Shown: positions 8,904 to 16,952, counted from the stretch's first letter. The stretch is DNA of 35,423 nucleotides from an uncultured Alphaproteobacteria bacterium (GCA_902614085.1 CACMJS010000003.1:148945-184367), one strand, 5' to 3'. Made by a program: numbers and translations. Notes: generated by a model not told the origin, from the letters alone.

Positions 8904-10116
8904 TCTTATATATCTTTCACAAAAAAGTTTACGCTCAAATATTTTAAGAAGTATTTTAACATCTCTTGGCATCATTATTGGTGTGAGTTCAGTTATTACT
9001 ATGATCTCAATTGGTTCAGGAGCTAGAATTGAAGTTGAGCAACAAATTGAAAGATTTGGATCTAACAACTTAATTGTTAGATCACAGAGTTCTTCTAATA
9101 GAGGTGTATCGATGGGTGCTAATTCAGTTAACACGTTAACTTTAAAAGATATGGAAGCTCTTAAAGAAGAATTACCAGCAATTAAAGCTATCGCACCAAG
9201 AGTAAGTTTAAGTACACAAATTGTTGCTAATGGAAATAACTGGCTTGCTACTGTTACAGGGACAACAAATGATTATTTTGATTTAGGTAATTGGAAATTT
9301 GAAAACGGAAGAAGTTTTGAAGAAGAGGAGCTAGCTTCAGGTTCAAGAGTTGCCATTATAGGAAAAACAGTTCAAAAAAATTTATTTGATACTGATAGCC
9401 CTATTGATGAAGTAATTCGAATAAATAAAGTTCCTTTTACTGTTATTGGATTATTAGATGCAAAAGGTGGAACGGCTTGGGCTGATTTAGATGATACAGT
9501 TATAGTACCATTAAAAACAGCTAAACAAAGACTTGTGGCTAAAAAATTTCCTGGCGATCAAATTCGTAGCATGACTATTAATGTTAGATCTTCTGATTTA
9601 CTTTTTAAAACGGAAAAAGATGTTGATACAGTTATGCGAAAACTTCATAAAATTTCAGCTAATGGTAATCCTGACTTTGTCATTAGAAACTACGCACAAT
9701 TTTTAAATGCCAGACAAGAGTCATCAAGAGTAATGTCTATACTTCTTGCAACTGTTGCAGGTATTTCACTGATAGTAGGGGGTATTGGTATTATGAACAT
9801 TATGCTCGTTACGGTTACCGAGAGAACAAAAGAAATTGGTGTTTGTATGTCTGTTGGCGCAAAAAAACGAGATATATTACTTCAATTCTTAATTGAATCA
9901 TTAATGATATCTCTCATAGGAGGTCTCATAGGAATTGCATTAGGTTTAGGGGTAATATTCGGTGTCAGTGAATATTTTAAATGGAAAATGAGTCTTGATT
10001 ATATGTCTATCGTACTCTCTTTTGTTTTTTCATCGTCAATTGGAATTATATTTGGATTTTATCCAGCAAGAAAAGCGGCAAACCTCAATCCTATTGATGC
10101 ATTAAGATACGAATAA
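8890..10116 (+). CDS. MacB/FtsX-type ABC transporter permease
   Basis: A 408-residue permease with the four-helix FtsX layout: one helix near residues 17-42 (RSNILRSILTSLGIIIGVSSV), a large periplasmic MacB core domain (~50-240), then three helices at ~280-310, ~335-360 and ~370-395. The SLGIIIGVSSVI start and the TERTKEIGVCMSVGAKKRDI loop are hallmarks of MacB-type permeases. With the separate ATPase and the adaptor it makes a tripartite exporter of a peptide, siderophore, toxin or lipoprotein-like cargo; the cargo is not given by the context. The gene ends just before a bidirectional terminator. Confidence 0.93.
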   Translation: MSITDLIYLSQKSLRSNILRSILTSLGIIIGVSSVITMISIGSGARIEVEQQIERFGSNNLIVRSQSSSNRGVSMGANSVNTLTLKDMEALKEELPAIKAIAPRVSLSTQIVANGNNWLATVTGTTNDYFDLGNWKFENGRSFEEEELASGSRVAIIGKTVQKNLFDTDSPIDEVIRINKVPFTVIGLLDAKGGTAWADLDDTVIVPLKTAKQRLVAKKFPGDQIRSMTINVRSSDLLFKTEKDVDTVMRKLHKISANGNPDFVIRNYAQFLNARQESSRVMSILLATVAGISLIVGGIGIMNIMLVTVTERTKEIGVCMSVGAKKRDILLQFLIESLMISLIGGLIGIALGLGVIFGVSEYFKWKMSLDYMSIVLSFVFSSSIGIIFGFYPARKAANLNPIDALRYE

Positions 10117-10146
10117 ATTGAGGGCAAAATAATTATTACCCTCAAT
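10117..10146. terminator. bidirectional hairpin terminator between convergent genes
   Basis: A perfect 8-bp stem, ATTGAGGG (10117-10124) with CCCTCAAT (10139-10146), encloses a 14-base A/T loop. It starts directly after the permease stop codon and lies 10 bases from the end of the convergent gene at 10157. A/T-rich sequence follows on both sides, so it can serve either strand. Confidence 0.72.
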
Positions 10147-10156
10147 AAAATTAAAT

Positions 10157-10426
10157 TTACTCAACTAAAAAAACTAATTCTTGGCTATCTAAATCAACAC
10201 CAGCATCAGTTCTAAGTTTTGCTAATTCTGGATCTTGCATAGCTTGTTGCATTTTTTCCATCGATTCAATCTCTAAAACTTGATAAATTTTAGTTTCATC
10301 ATCTTTAGGATGGCCATATGCTAAAACTTTTATTCCATATTTTTCTCTATGCGTATCAACACTGAGAAAAAGATTTTTCCATTTTTCATAACCTTCTTTT
10401 AATTTAACATTCATAATTATTTTCAT
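10157..10426 (-). CDS. small dimeric alpha/beta-barrel-like protein (DUF3764-like)
   Basis: An 89-residue cytoplasmic protein with the beta-alpha-beta-beta-alpha-beta alternation of ferredoxin-like dimeric barrels (ABM fold): strand MKIIMNVKL, a helix with a YEKWKNLF motif, strand IKVLAYGH, strand TKIYQVLEIES, a helix with MQQAMQDPELAKLRTDAGV, and a final strand. This pattern matches small stress-linked or uncharacterised proteins such as the DUF3764 group; the exact family is a guess. No catalytic residues can be named. The start at 10426 is supported by AAAGGACG seven bases upstream. It is the last gene of a three-gene minus-strand run with 10493-10816 and 10841-11161. Confidence 0.6.
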   Translation of the reverse strand: MKIIMNVKLKEGYEKWKNLFLSVDTHREKYGIKVLAYGHPKDDETKIYQVLEIESMEKMQQAMQDPELAKLRTDAGVDLDSQELVFLVE

Positions 10427-10492
10427 AATACGTCCTTTTTTATATTTCTTTTAATTGAATATAGTAGCATTTACTTAATTACATTTATCTAT

Positions 10493-10816
10493 TTAAGGTG
10501 CTTCAATAATTACTAAGTTTCTTACAACAACATCCTCTTTATTTTCACCTAAAAGTGCTAAAGCTTCTTGATATCGAGGATCATTGTATCCATCTATTGC
10601 TTCCTGCACACTATTAAATTCAACGACTGCAGAAAATAATAAATCAAAATTCTTTTGAACATAGTGCTTTGGTTCACTACCAGCTGTAAATACAAAATTT
10701 CCTGATTTCTTTTCTGCTTCCTCAGCGACAATATTCATAAATTTCTCTAAATATTGCCCCCATATTTCAGGATTTTTAATTTCTTTTACTTGTCCTACCC
10801 AATATCCTTTTTTCAT
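10493..10816 (-). CDS. DUF1330-like small protein
   Basis: A 107-residue cytoplasmic protein. MKKGYWVGQVKEIKNPEIWGQYLEKF, a GNFVFTAGSEPKHY segment, then a VVEFNSVQEAIDGYNDPRYQEAL segment follow the DUF1330 arrangement (strand, helix after a Pro-x-x-W-x-x-Y, then FPSxEAAxxWYxSPEYQ-like helix), which folds as a dimeric alpha/beta barrel. The family has no agreed biochemical function. A near-perfect Shine-Dalgarno AAGGAGG lies six bases before the ATG, strong for this genome. It sits in one run with its neighbours on the minus strand (gaps 24 and 66 bases). Confidence 0.6.
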   Translation of the reverse strand: MKKGYWVGQVKEIKNPEIWGQYLEKFMNIVAEEAEKKSGNFVFTAGSEPKHYVQKNFDLLFSAVVEFNSVQEAIDGYNDPRYQEALALLGENKEDVVVRNLVIIEAP

Positions 10817-10840
10817 AAATCCTCCTTAAAATAAGTTTAC

Positions 10841-11161
10841 TTACATTTCTGTAGCACCAGTCTCTGTTCTCCAAATTAATCCATCTTTTTTTAATGCAAC
10901 CATCATTAAAGCTTCTTTGTCTCCAGATGCATAGGTATTAAAACGATGTGTAACTAAAATTTCATCATTTTCATAAATACAACGAACTTTATCTTCAGTA
11001 ATATTATTAAACATTTCTAAAGTTTGCTCCTCGCTTCCTTCACTTTTTTTAAAAACTTTATTTTGCTTATGGCTAATAAATTCATGATCTTCATGGAAAA
11101 GAGCTCTGTGAGCTTTTGCATCTTTTTCTTCAAATGCTTTTTGTAATTTTTCAAATAACAT
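10841..11161 (-). CDS. SnoaL/NTF2-like small protein
   Basis: A 106-residue protein whose order of segments suggests an NTF2/SnoaL cone fold. An N-terminal helix LFEKLQKAFEEKDAKAHRALFHEDHEFISH (quoted in parts: LFEKLQKAFEEKD, then HRALFHEDHEFI) is typical of 'helix then D-x-H-x-F' NTF2 starts. It is followed by helices and the strands VRCIYENDEILVTHRF, EALMMVALKKD and GLIWRTETGAT. Such proteins bind or isomerise small hydrophobic ligands, but many are of unknown function. It is the first gene of the minus-strand run and has a strong Shine-Dalgarno (AAGGAGAT) upstream of the ATG at 11161. It diverges from the GYD gene across a 233-base control region. Confidence 0.5.
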   Translation of the reverse strand: MLFEKLQKAFEEKDAKAHRALFHEDHEFISHKQNKVFKKSEGSEEQTLEMFNNITEDKVRCIYENDEILVTHRFNTYASGDKEALMMVALKKDGLIWRTETGATEM

Positions 11162-11394
11162 ACATCTCCTTTTGCTTTTTAAAACCTAAGATTAAAATTT
11201 TACAATTTTATGAATATTCTATTATTGAATAATAATTAAGTTAAGTAAAAATAATATTATTAATAAAAAATAATAAATATTGACGAATAGTTATTCAAAC
11301 CTTTTAGGTTTATTAATAAAATATTGTTGATCTTCATAAATTTTTAATAAAAATTCTATCATAATTTATAATTAAATTGAAAGGAGGATATTAA
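11162..11394. promoter_or_regulatory. divergent control region with two A/T palindromes
   Basis: A gene-free 233-base divergent region. It contains a palindrome TATTATT-G-AATAATA at 11220-11234 and a second, AATAATATTATT, at 11250-11261, centred about 28 bases (near three helical turns) apart. It also contains a small hairpin AAACC-TTTTA-GGTTT near 11297-11311. No convincing -35/-10 pair could be fixed. Both start sides carry strong Shine-Dalgarno sites (AAAGGAGGA at 11382-11390 for the plus gene). The palindromes could be operators, but such A/T motifs also arise by chance in this base composition. Confidence 0.3.
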
Positions 11395-11712
11395 ATGTCA
11401 ATTTTTATATCACTTGGCATCTATTCACAAAAAGGTGCAGATGGCATCATTAATGGAGACTCTGATAGAAAAGCAGCTATGGAAAAAATGGTTAGCAGTG
11501 TTGGAGGCAAATTAATTGATTATCATATAACAAGAGGGCAGTATGATTTTGTCATGATTACTGAAGCAGACTCATTTGAAAGTATGGCTGCATGTGCATT
11601 AAAAGCAAAAGCAGCAGGAACTCTTACCGAGGCAGTTACTTTAGAGTCTGTTGATTTAAACAAAGTTAGAGAAATGGGAAATAAAGTTGATTTTTCTCCT
11701 CCTACTGCATAA
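11395..11712 (+). CDS. GYD-domain protein
   Basis: A 105-residue cytoplasmic protein with the GYD-domain pattern: an N-terminal strand IFISLGIYSQKG, a helix, DSDRKAAMEKMVSSVGGKLIDYHITRGQYDFVMITEAD (seen in parts as GGKLIDYHITRGQYDFVMI), and a helix ESMAACALKAKAAG. It folds as a small ferredoxin-like dimeric barrel. The family's role is not defined; it has been linked to stress or redox contexts. The gene has one of the strongest ribosome-binding sites in the window (AAAGGAGGA ending five bases before the ATG) and its own intrinsic terminator, so it is probably a single, well-expressed gene. Confidence 0.78.
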   Translation: MSIFISLGIYSQKGADGIINGDSDRKAAMEKMVSSVGGKLIDYHITRGQYDFVMITEADSFESMAACALKAKAAGTLTEAVTLESVDLNKVREMGNKVDFSPPTA

Positions 11713-11718
11713 TTCATG

Positions 11719-11743
11719 AAGCACTCTATTAGGGTGCTTTTAA
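11719..11743 (+). terminator. rho-independent terminator of the GYD gene
   Basis: AAGCACTC (11719-11726) pairs with GGGTGCTT (11732-11739), eight base pairs including one G-U, around the loop TATTA, followed by TTTTAATT. It begins seven bases after the GYD stop codon and is the most textbook terminator in the window. Confidence 0.87.
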
Positions 11744-11794
11744 TTAAGAAGCGTATTAATCAATTAAATAACTTAGTATAAAAGATCAATTTAA

Positions 11795-13987
11795 ATGAAA
11801 CTTTTTTTATTTTTTCTTTTAATATTTCCTTCTTTAATTCATGCTAAATCAAATGAAGTAAATAAATTACTTACTGATTTAGTGACGAATAATATTAAAG
11901 CTGAGCAACTAACAGATGATCAATTATGTGAGTCTCTTCAACATTTAGATTTAATAAGTACTTTTAATGAACATAACAAAAGAAATTTAAATTGTTTAGG
12001 AATTACTAAACCTCAAAAAGGGTGGTTTTTACCTTCTGAAAAAAAAGCTTTCACATTCTTAAAAAAGTATCAAAAAAGATACAAAGTACAAATCCCAAAA
12101 TACGATTTAAATAAAGCTTCTTTTTTATTCACCTCAATCGATGATACACAAAAAATATATGAATATTTAAATGAAGATTTTCGCGAACAAATTTTTAAAA
12201 ATAGACATAATGAAAGAGTAAATTTTTGTTTAGACTGGTATGGGCAAGTAAATTATATAGCTGAAAATCAATCTAAAAATTTAGATGGTACTCAAAGTTG
12301 GTCTAAGGGCAGTCAAAGAGATGGCTTTGTTATATGTTCTAGTGGATTTAATATAATTTATCTAAGAGCGCTATATGAAGAAGAAATGCGTGAACAAATC
12401 AAGAGTATGATTAAAAATTGGATAAAAAATGATTCACCTAAAAGAGATATTATATTCCAAAAAAAAGATAGAAATTTATTTAACTATATAATTGATCTAA
12501 ATAAAATTTTAATTGCAATCGAATTACTTCATTCTTCATTTAATTGGACTGAAGACGAATATAATGAGCTTAATTCATGGATGAAAAATAGAGCTCTCGA
12601 ATTATTTCCAGCAGATAGAACGGGTAAAGGCATAAGAACATATTGTCCTACAAAAATTCTTTCTTACAAAGATAAAAGAGAGGCTTGTAAAAATGGAGGA
12701 ATTTTAAGAGCACAAACACTTTTAAGGATAGGGATTTGGACTAAAGAAGAATTATACATTGATATGGCTTATCTTGCCTTTCACCGTTACATGAGTGGTA
12801 TCAGAGAAGATGGTAGTAATATTGGAGACTCATCAAGAGGATGTACTGCAGCAGATTATAATATTTGGGCAACTCAGTTTATGAGTGATTTTTTATTTCA
12901 CTGGGACAGAATAGGAGATGCTCAATGGGATTTAAGTGTCAACAATTCTGGTACTCCATCCGATGCAATAGAATACAGCTTATCTCTTTTTGAAAATTTT
13001 GAAAAAATTAATATTTATACAAATGATAAAGAATGGGAAAATTGCCTTGAGTTTAAGGAGGATAAAACTCAAGAAGCATCCATAAGACAAAAGGAAGAAA
13101 ATTATTATCCGAGAATAAGTTTTGCACCTTATTTTTTTTATAAAAATCAAATGGTAGATGAACTTTTAAATTATGATCGACAAAATTATGGCCACTACAC
13201 ACATCAAAGTGGTGCAAATTATGAAATAGCACTTCTTTTAAATAATAAAAAATTTTTTAATGAATTTAAAAAATTAAGAGATCAAAAAAAGAATGATGAG
13301 GAAAAGAAAAAACAATTAGCACTAAAAAAACAAGAAAAGGAAAGAATAGAAAAAGAAAAACAACTTGTTGCACTTAATCAAAAAAGATTAAAAGATAATG
13401 CTAAAAGATTAAAATTAAAAAAACAACAAGAACTGGAAGAGCAAATAAAACAATTTAATGAATTAATTTTACTCTCTAAATATAAAAAGGAAGATACATT
13501 CTTAGTTATTCCTCACAATGAACTGGACTTTATCGCTACGCAAAACCCAATTATTAATGAAAATAGAGAATTTGAATTTAAATCAGCAAGAATAAGAGGG
13601 GAATTGCTGTACGAAAATCAAAATTTAAAAAATATGAATAGGGATAAAACGAATATTCTGTATCATTTTGATAATCTCGATTTTAAAACAGCTGTTTTAA
13701 AAGATGGAGAAACGGAAGCTGTTGGGTTTTTCATAGCTGATCCTCCTTTTGATCAATTTTTATTGGAAACAAATAAATCTATTGTTGAAAAATGTGGAAG
13801 ATTATTCAAATCAGAGAAATGGTTAGTCATTTTAACAAAAACGAATAGGGATAATAAAAAAATCATTAATCAGCAAAAGTGTACAAGAAAATTATATTTG
13901 AAAGAAGATGAAGAAATACAAATTCTTTTTTCAATAATTTCAAAATCTGCAAAACCAATTCAATATTACTTAGAAAATAATATGTAA
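11795..13987 (+). CDS. large secreted alginate-lyase-like protein with coiled coil and C-terminal domain
   Basis: A 730-residue protein with a signal peptide (LFLFFLLIFPSLIHA, cleavage near residue 17). Residues ~100-470 are helical with paired aromatic and charged motifs like an alpha/alpha toroid: SWSKGSQRDGF, LHSSFNWTEDEYNELNSWM, and GIREDGSNIGDSSRG followed by CTAADYNIWATQFMSDF (~335-365). The last resembles the substrate cleft of PL5-type alginate lyases ('DGS ... RG ... A-x-x-Y'), so a role in uronic-acid polysaccharide cleavage is proposed but unproven. A very Lys/Glu/Gln-rich coiled coil follows (~488-562), then a ~165-residue mostly beta domain I do not recognise. It is nearly twice the usual lyase length. 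The neighbouring rhodanese is 131 bases downstream. Confidence 0.45.
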   Translation: MKLFLFFLLIFPSLIHAKSNEVNKLLTDLVTNNIKAEQLTDDQLCESLQHLDLISTFNEHNKRNLNCLGITKPQKGWFLPSEKKAFTFLKKYQKRYKVQIPKYDLNKASFLFTSIDDTQKIYEYLNEDFREQIFKNRHNERVNFCLDWYGQVNYIAENQSKNLDGTQSWSKGSQRDGFVICSSGFNIIYLRALYEEEMREQIKSMIKNWIKNDSPKRDIIFQKKDRNLFNYIIDLNKILIAIELLHSSFNWTEDEYNELNSWMKNRALELFPADRTGKGIRTYCPTKILSYKDKREACKNGGILRAQTLLRIGIWTKEELYIDMAYLAFHRYMSGIREDGSNIGDSSRGCTAADYNIWATQFMSDFLFHWDRIGDAQWDLSVNNSGTPSDAIEYSLSLFENFEKINIYTNDKEWENCLEFKEDKTQEASIRQKEENYYPRISFAPYFFYKNQMVDELLNYDRQNYGHYTHQSGANYEIALLLNNKKFFNEFKKLRDQKKNDEEKKKQLALKKQEKERIEKEKQLVALNQKRLKDNAKRLKLKKQQELEEQIKQFNELILLSKYKKEDTFLVIPHNELDFIATQNPIINENREFEFKSARIRGELLYENQNLKNMNRDKTNILYHFDNLDFKTAVLKDGETEAVGFFIADPPFDQFLLETNKSIVEKCGRLFKSEKWLVILTKTNRDNKKIINQQKCTRKLYLKEDEEIQILFSIISKSAKPIQYYLENNM

Positions 13988-14053
13988 ACAATTTCACATA
14001 GTTGAACTGCCAAAAAATGATCCAAGTGGAGAACACGACTAATTTTTTAAAAT

Positions 14054-14078
14054 AACTACCAAGTCTGACTTGATAGTT
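14054..14078. other. 12-bp hairpin in the gap before the rhodanese gene
   Basis: AACTACCAAGTC (14054-14065), one T, then GACTTGATAGTT (14067-14078). Eleven of twelve positions pair on the plus strand (one A-C mismatch). On the minus strand the odd position becomes a G-U wobble and all twelve pair, followed by ATTTTAAAAAATT. So the structure is better as a minus-strand terminator or RNA hairpin than as a plus-strand one, although no minus-strand gene ends here. Confidence 0.4.
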
Positions 14079-14118
14079 GCACAATTAAAATTATTTTAAG
14101 ATTATTGGGAATTAATTT

Positions 14119-14535
14119 ATGAATATTAGATTTTATATAAAGATTATATTTTGTTTATTGACTGCAAAATTTGTATTTGCAGAAGTTATAGATGTCAATA
14201 ATGAAGAAATGATAAAATTATCAAATGTTAATATTCCAATAGTAGATGTAAGAAGAAGTTCAGAATGGGATCAAACAGGCGTTATTCCTAATAGTATTTT
14301 ACTAACTTTCTTTGATGAAGAGGGGAATTATAATTTTGATGAATGGTACGAAAAATTACAACTAGAAATAAATGTAACTGATCCAATAATATTAATTTGC
14401 AGATCGGGATATAGATCTAAAATTGTTGCAAATATGATGGATAAAGAACTTAACACTACTATTTACAATGCACAAAGTGGCATTAACTCTTGGATTAGTG
14501 AAAAATTAATAACAGTTGAGCCTCAAACTAACTAG
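14119..14535 (+). CDS. periplasmic rhodanese-like sulfurtransferase
   Basis: A 138-residue single-domain rhodanese with a signal peptide (IIFCLLTAKFVFA, cleavage near residue 21), so it probably acts in the periplasm. The domain shows IPIVDVRRSSEWDQTGVIPNSI (seen as VDVRRSSEW then GVIPNS, the CH2A motif) and the active-site loop CRSGYRS with persulfide-carrying C94. The family transfers sulfane sulfur to cyanide, thiols or protein partners; the true partner is unknown. The six-residue active loop (CRSGYRS) is the common bacterial type. It follows the large lyase-like gene on the same strand after a 131-base gap with a hairpin, so it may be transcribed separately. Confidence 0.87.
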   Translation: MNIRFYIKIIFCLLTAKFVFAEVIDVNNEEMIKLSNVNIPIVDVRRSSEWDQTGVIPNSILLTFFDEEGNYNFDEWYEKLQLEINVTDPIILICRSGYRSKIVANMMDKELNTTIYNAQSGINSWISEKLITVEPQTN

Positions 14536-14540
14536 AAAAT

Positions 14541-14585
14541 GGGTCAGCGATAGGCCTTACCACTCACCCAGTTGACCTATACGCT
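14541..14585. other. structured G+C-rich element after the rhodanese gene
   Basis: Starting six bases after the stop codon, in the same AAAATGGG context as the element at 6545. GGTCA (14542-14546) can pair with TGACC (14573-14577). Alternatively AGCGATAGG (14546-14554) can pair with CCTATACGCT (14576-14585) with one bulge. The two pairings exclude each other. On the minus strand the final arm is followed by CATTTTC, so it could terminate a minus-strand transcript, although the nearest minus gene ends at 14625 and reads into it. Confidence 0.4.
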
Positions 14586-14624
14586 AATTAAATATCAGAG
14601 TCTTTAACAATCTCCTTATAAATT

Positions 14625-15233
14625 TTAAGTTTTTACAAATGCATTAAAAGAAAAACATCTTCGCTCGCCATCTTTACGAAAAGGATGAACATCATGCATT
14701 AAAAACGCTGGGAATACATACAAATCACCCACACGTGGCTTAAAAGTAATTCGATGTTTTACCAAAGGAGGGCTATTACGTGGCATGGAGACACGACCAT
14801 CAAAGAAAGAAAGTCTACCAGCAAAAGCTATTTCCTTATTGTATTTAATAGAATTTGGCACTTCAAGATAACAAACTCCACTAACATTCCCTCTATGAAC
14901 ATGGGGTGGGTTAAAATCACCAGCAAATTGTCTTACAATCCATGCACGGTCAATTTTAATTGAAGATGTTTTAACTTGAATTACATTTTTATAATAAGAT
15001 TCAATAATTTTGTGAAGTTGTTTTTCCAAACCACTAGTTAAAAGAAAATCTTTTGTTAAACGAAATTGTTGCTGAACGTTTCCCACTAATCTGTGTGAAT
15101 GATCCAACACTTTACTTTTATGTTTATTTTCAATTATCTTATTTGCAAAAGAATTAACTTTACCAATCATTTTATCTGATAAATTATATTTACCAATTGT
15201 TGGTCCAAAAGGTTTGTAGTACGTTTCTTTCAT
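14625..15233 (-). CDS. 2OG-Fe(II) oxygenase family protein
   Basis: A 202-residue cytoplasmic enzyme with the double-stranded beta-helix layout of putative 2-oxoglutarate/Fe(II) oxygenases (2OG-FeII_Oxy_5 type, common in marine bacteria and cyanophages). Visible: PPHVHRGNVSGVCYLEVP with H111 and H113, one of them the proximal iron ligand; the GDLYVFPAFLMHDVHPF segment with distal ligand H180; and R191/R192 before CFSFN, expected to hold the 2OG carboxylate. The family hydroxylates an unknown substrate, possibly a peptide or small metabolite. The ATG at 15233 gives a normal-length protein. It is divergent from the pirin gene (155-base gap). Confidence 0.72.
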   Translation of the reverse strand: MKETYYKPFGPTIGKYNLSDKMIGKVNSFANKIIENKHKSKVLDHSHRLVGNVQQQFRLTKDFLLTSGLEKQLHKIIESYYKNVIQVKTSSIKIDRAWIVRQFAGDFNPPHVHRGNVSGVCYLEVPNSIKYNKEIAFAGRLSFFDGRVSMPRNSPPLVKHRITFKPRVGDLYVFPAFLMHDVHPFRKDGERRCFSFNAFVKT

Positions 15234-15388
15234 ACGTTGTTAATTAGCTAGAGTAATTTTAAAATCAATTAAAATTAGCAACTCGCTTGTTCTTGCTTAA
15301 CTAACTTGATGATTAGAAAATTTTATAACATTTTTCATTCATCATTTGATATTATTGATTATAACAAATTGACCACTAGATAAATATC

Positions 15389-16093
15389 ATGATAACACAT
15401 TACCCATTTGATACTCTTGGTGGTGCCAATCACGGTTGGCTTAATGCTAAACATCATTTTAGTTTTGCTAATTATTACGATCCTAAAAAAATGGGTTTTG
15501 GAGAATTATTAGTAATTAATGACGATAGAATTGCTCCTAATACAGGTTTTGGAAAGCACCCGCATGAGAATATGGAAATAATAACTTTTGTTCGAAAAGG
15601 GGCTATTAGTCATGAAGATAGTCAAGGTAACAAAGGGAGAACTACTGCAGGTAATGTTCAAGTAATGAGCGCCGGAACAGGAATTATGCATTCTGAGTTT
15701 AATCACGAGGATGAAGAGACGAATATCTTTCAAATTTGGATCATACCTAAATCAAGAGATATTGAGCCAAAATGGGGAAGTGCAGAATTTCCAACTACCT
15801 CTACAACAGATAAACTAAAATTATTAGTATCTGGAAATAATGATGCACCCCTTCAAATTCATCAAGATGCAAGAATATACACTGGTATGTTTAAAGATAA
15901 CACAACACTTAAGCATCTTATTAAAGGACAAGGATATCTTCTTGTTTCTAAAGGAAATATTAAGATTGGCGATATTGATGCTTCAAAAGGAGATGGTATA
16001 GCCATAAAAAATGAAGAAGAAATATCACTTGAATGTCATCCTGATACAGAAATCATCTTGATTGAAGTTCCAGGTTTAGTTGAAGCTAGTTAA
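15389..16093 (+). CDS. pirin family protein (YhhW-type bicupin)
   Basis: A 234-residue two-cupin protein. The N-terminal cupin holds the expected metal ligands H57 and H59 (GKHPHENMEI) with H101 and E103 (GIMHSEF), which bind iron or another divalent metal. The motif order and length (~230) match YhhW-like bacterial pirins, some of which have quercetin 2,3-dioxygenase activity in vitro; the physiological substrate in a marine bacterium is unknown. The C-terminal cupin (~150-234) has lost obvious metal ligands, as is usual. It converges with the cobB-like gene; only 18 bases separate their ends, with no evident hairpin. Confidence 0.9.
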   Translation: MITHYPFDTLGGANHGWLNAKHHFSFANYYDPKKMGFGELLVINDDRIAPNTGFGKHPHENMEIITFVRKGAISHEDSQGNKGRTTAGNVQVMSAGTGIMHSEFNHEDEETNIFQIWIIPKSRDIEPKWGSAEFPTTSTTDKLKLLVSGNNDAPLQIHQDARIYTGMFKDNTTLKHLIKGQGYLLVSKGNIKIGDIDASKGDGIAIKNEEEISLECHPDTEIILIEVPGLVEAS

Positions 16094-16111
16094 TTATTAT
16101 TTTCATTTTAC

Positions 16112-16834
16112 TTAAAAATATTTAAATAAAAGTAAATTTTTAAATTCTTCAACAGCAACTGTAGCAGGTTTATGAATGGCAAAATCAAATTGATCTTGAT
16201 TACTTGATGGCTCCAGATTTAATTCAATTGTTGGTTTGCGCATATCTTTAAACATCGAAACGAAACCAGCAGCAGGGTAGACTTGTCCTGAAGTGCCTAT
16301 AGAAACAAATAGACTAGATTGTTCAGCTAAATCATGAATTTCATCCATTTGCATGGGCATTTCACCAAACCATACAATGTGAGGTCTCATTTGAGACCCG
16401 CATTTAGGGCATTTATGGGTCTCATTTAGATCCTCTAGCCAATCAAATACATGACTATCATTGATTATACATCTCGCTTTATTTAGCTCACCGTGCATAT
16501 GAATTATTGATGATGAACCTCCAATCTCATGCAAATTATCGATATTTTGTGTAACTATATGAATTCTATATGTTTTTTCTAATTCATGAAGCGCAATATG
16601 AGCTCTATTTGGCTTAATTCCTGAATTTAGTTCTTTTCGACGTTTATTATAAAAATCATAGACAAGAGTAGGGTTTCTATAGAATCCTTCGGGACTGGCA
16701 ACATCCTCAATCCTATGATTATTCCACAGTCCATCAGAGTCTCTGAATGTCTCAATTCCAGATTCTTTACTTATACCAGCACCCGTTAATACAAAGATCT
16801 GGGAATCAGCTGAAATCTGCGGTAATTCTTCCAT
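16112..16834 (-). CDS. cobB: NAD-dependent protein deacylase, CobB-type sirtuin
   Basis: A 240-residue sirtuin that removes acyl groups from lysines using NAD. The ATG at 16834 is preferred over a GTG three codons upstream (16843). Motifs, counted from this ATG: GAGISKESGIETFR (18-31, NAD binding), TQNIDNLHE, the catalytic His in MHGEL (H114), and zinc-site cysteines C122, C142 and C145; the fourth position of the usual set is not cysteine, as in E. coli CobB. Y62 and R65 in FYNKRR match the Tyr/Arg pair of SIRT5/CobB-like enzymes that accept succinyl- and malonyl-lysine, so a desuccinylase role is possible. RPHIVWFGEMP and GTSGQVYPAAGF complete the CobB pattern. It is divergent from the recombinase gene. 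Confidence 0.92.
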   Translation of the reverse strand: MEELPQISADSQIFVLTGAGISKESGIETFRDSDGLWNNHRIEDVASPEGFYRNPTLVYDFYNKRRKELNSGIKPNRAHIALHELEKTYRIHIVTQNIDNLHEIGGSSSIIHMHGELNKARCIINDSHVFDWLEDLNETHKCPKCGSQMRPHIVWFGEMPMQMDEIHDLAEQSSLFVSIGTSGQVYPAAGFVSMFKDMRKPTIELNLEPSSNQDQFDFAIHKPATVAVEEFKNLLLFKYF

Positions 16835-16952
16835 TTGATACACTATATACAGTATTTTATTACACGTGAAAATCTATATCTAGTTTGTAATATTATAAAT
16901 AGATTTAGATAATATATATAAATTATTGATTTATAGTATTAATAATTATTAC

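Noticed and set aside
13866-14084. Minus-strand 72-codon frame overlapping the end of the large lyase-like gene
   Set aside because: Overlaps a real gene, no Shine-Dalgarno, and its translation is aromatic low-complexity. The hairpin at 14054-14078 is explained without it.
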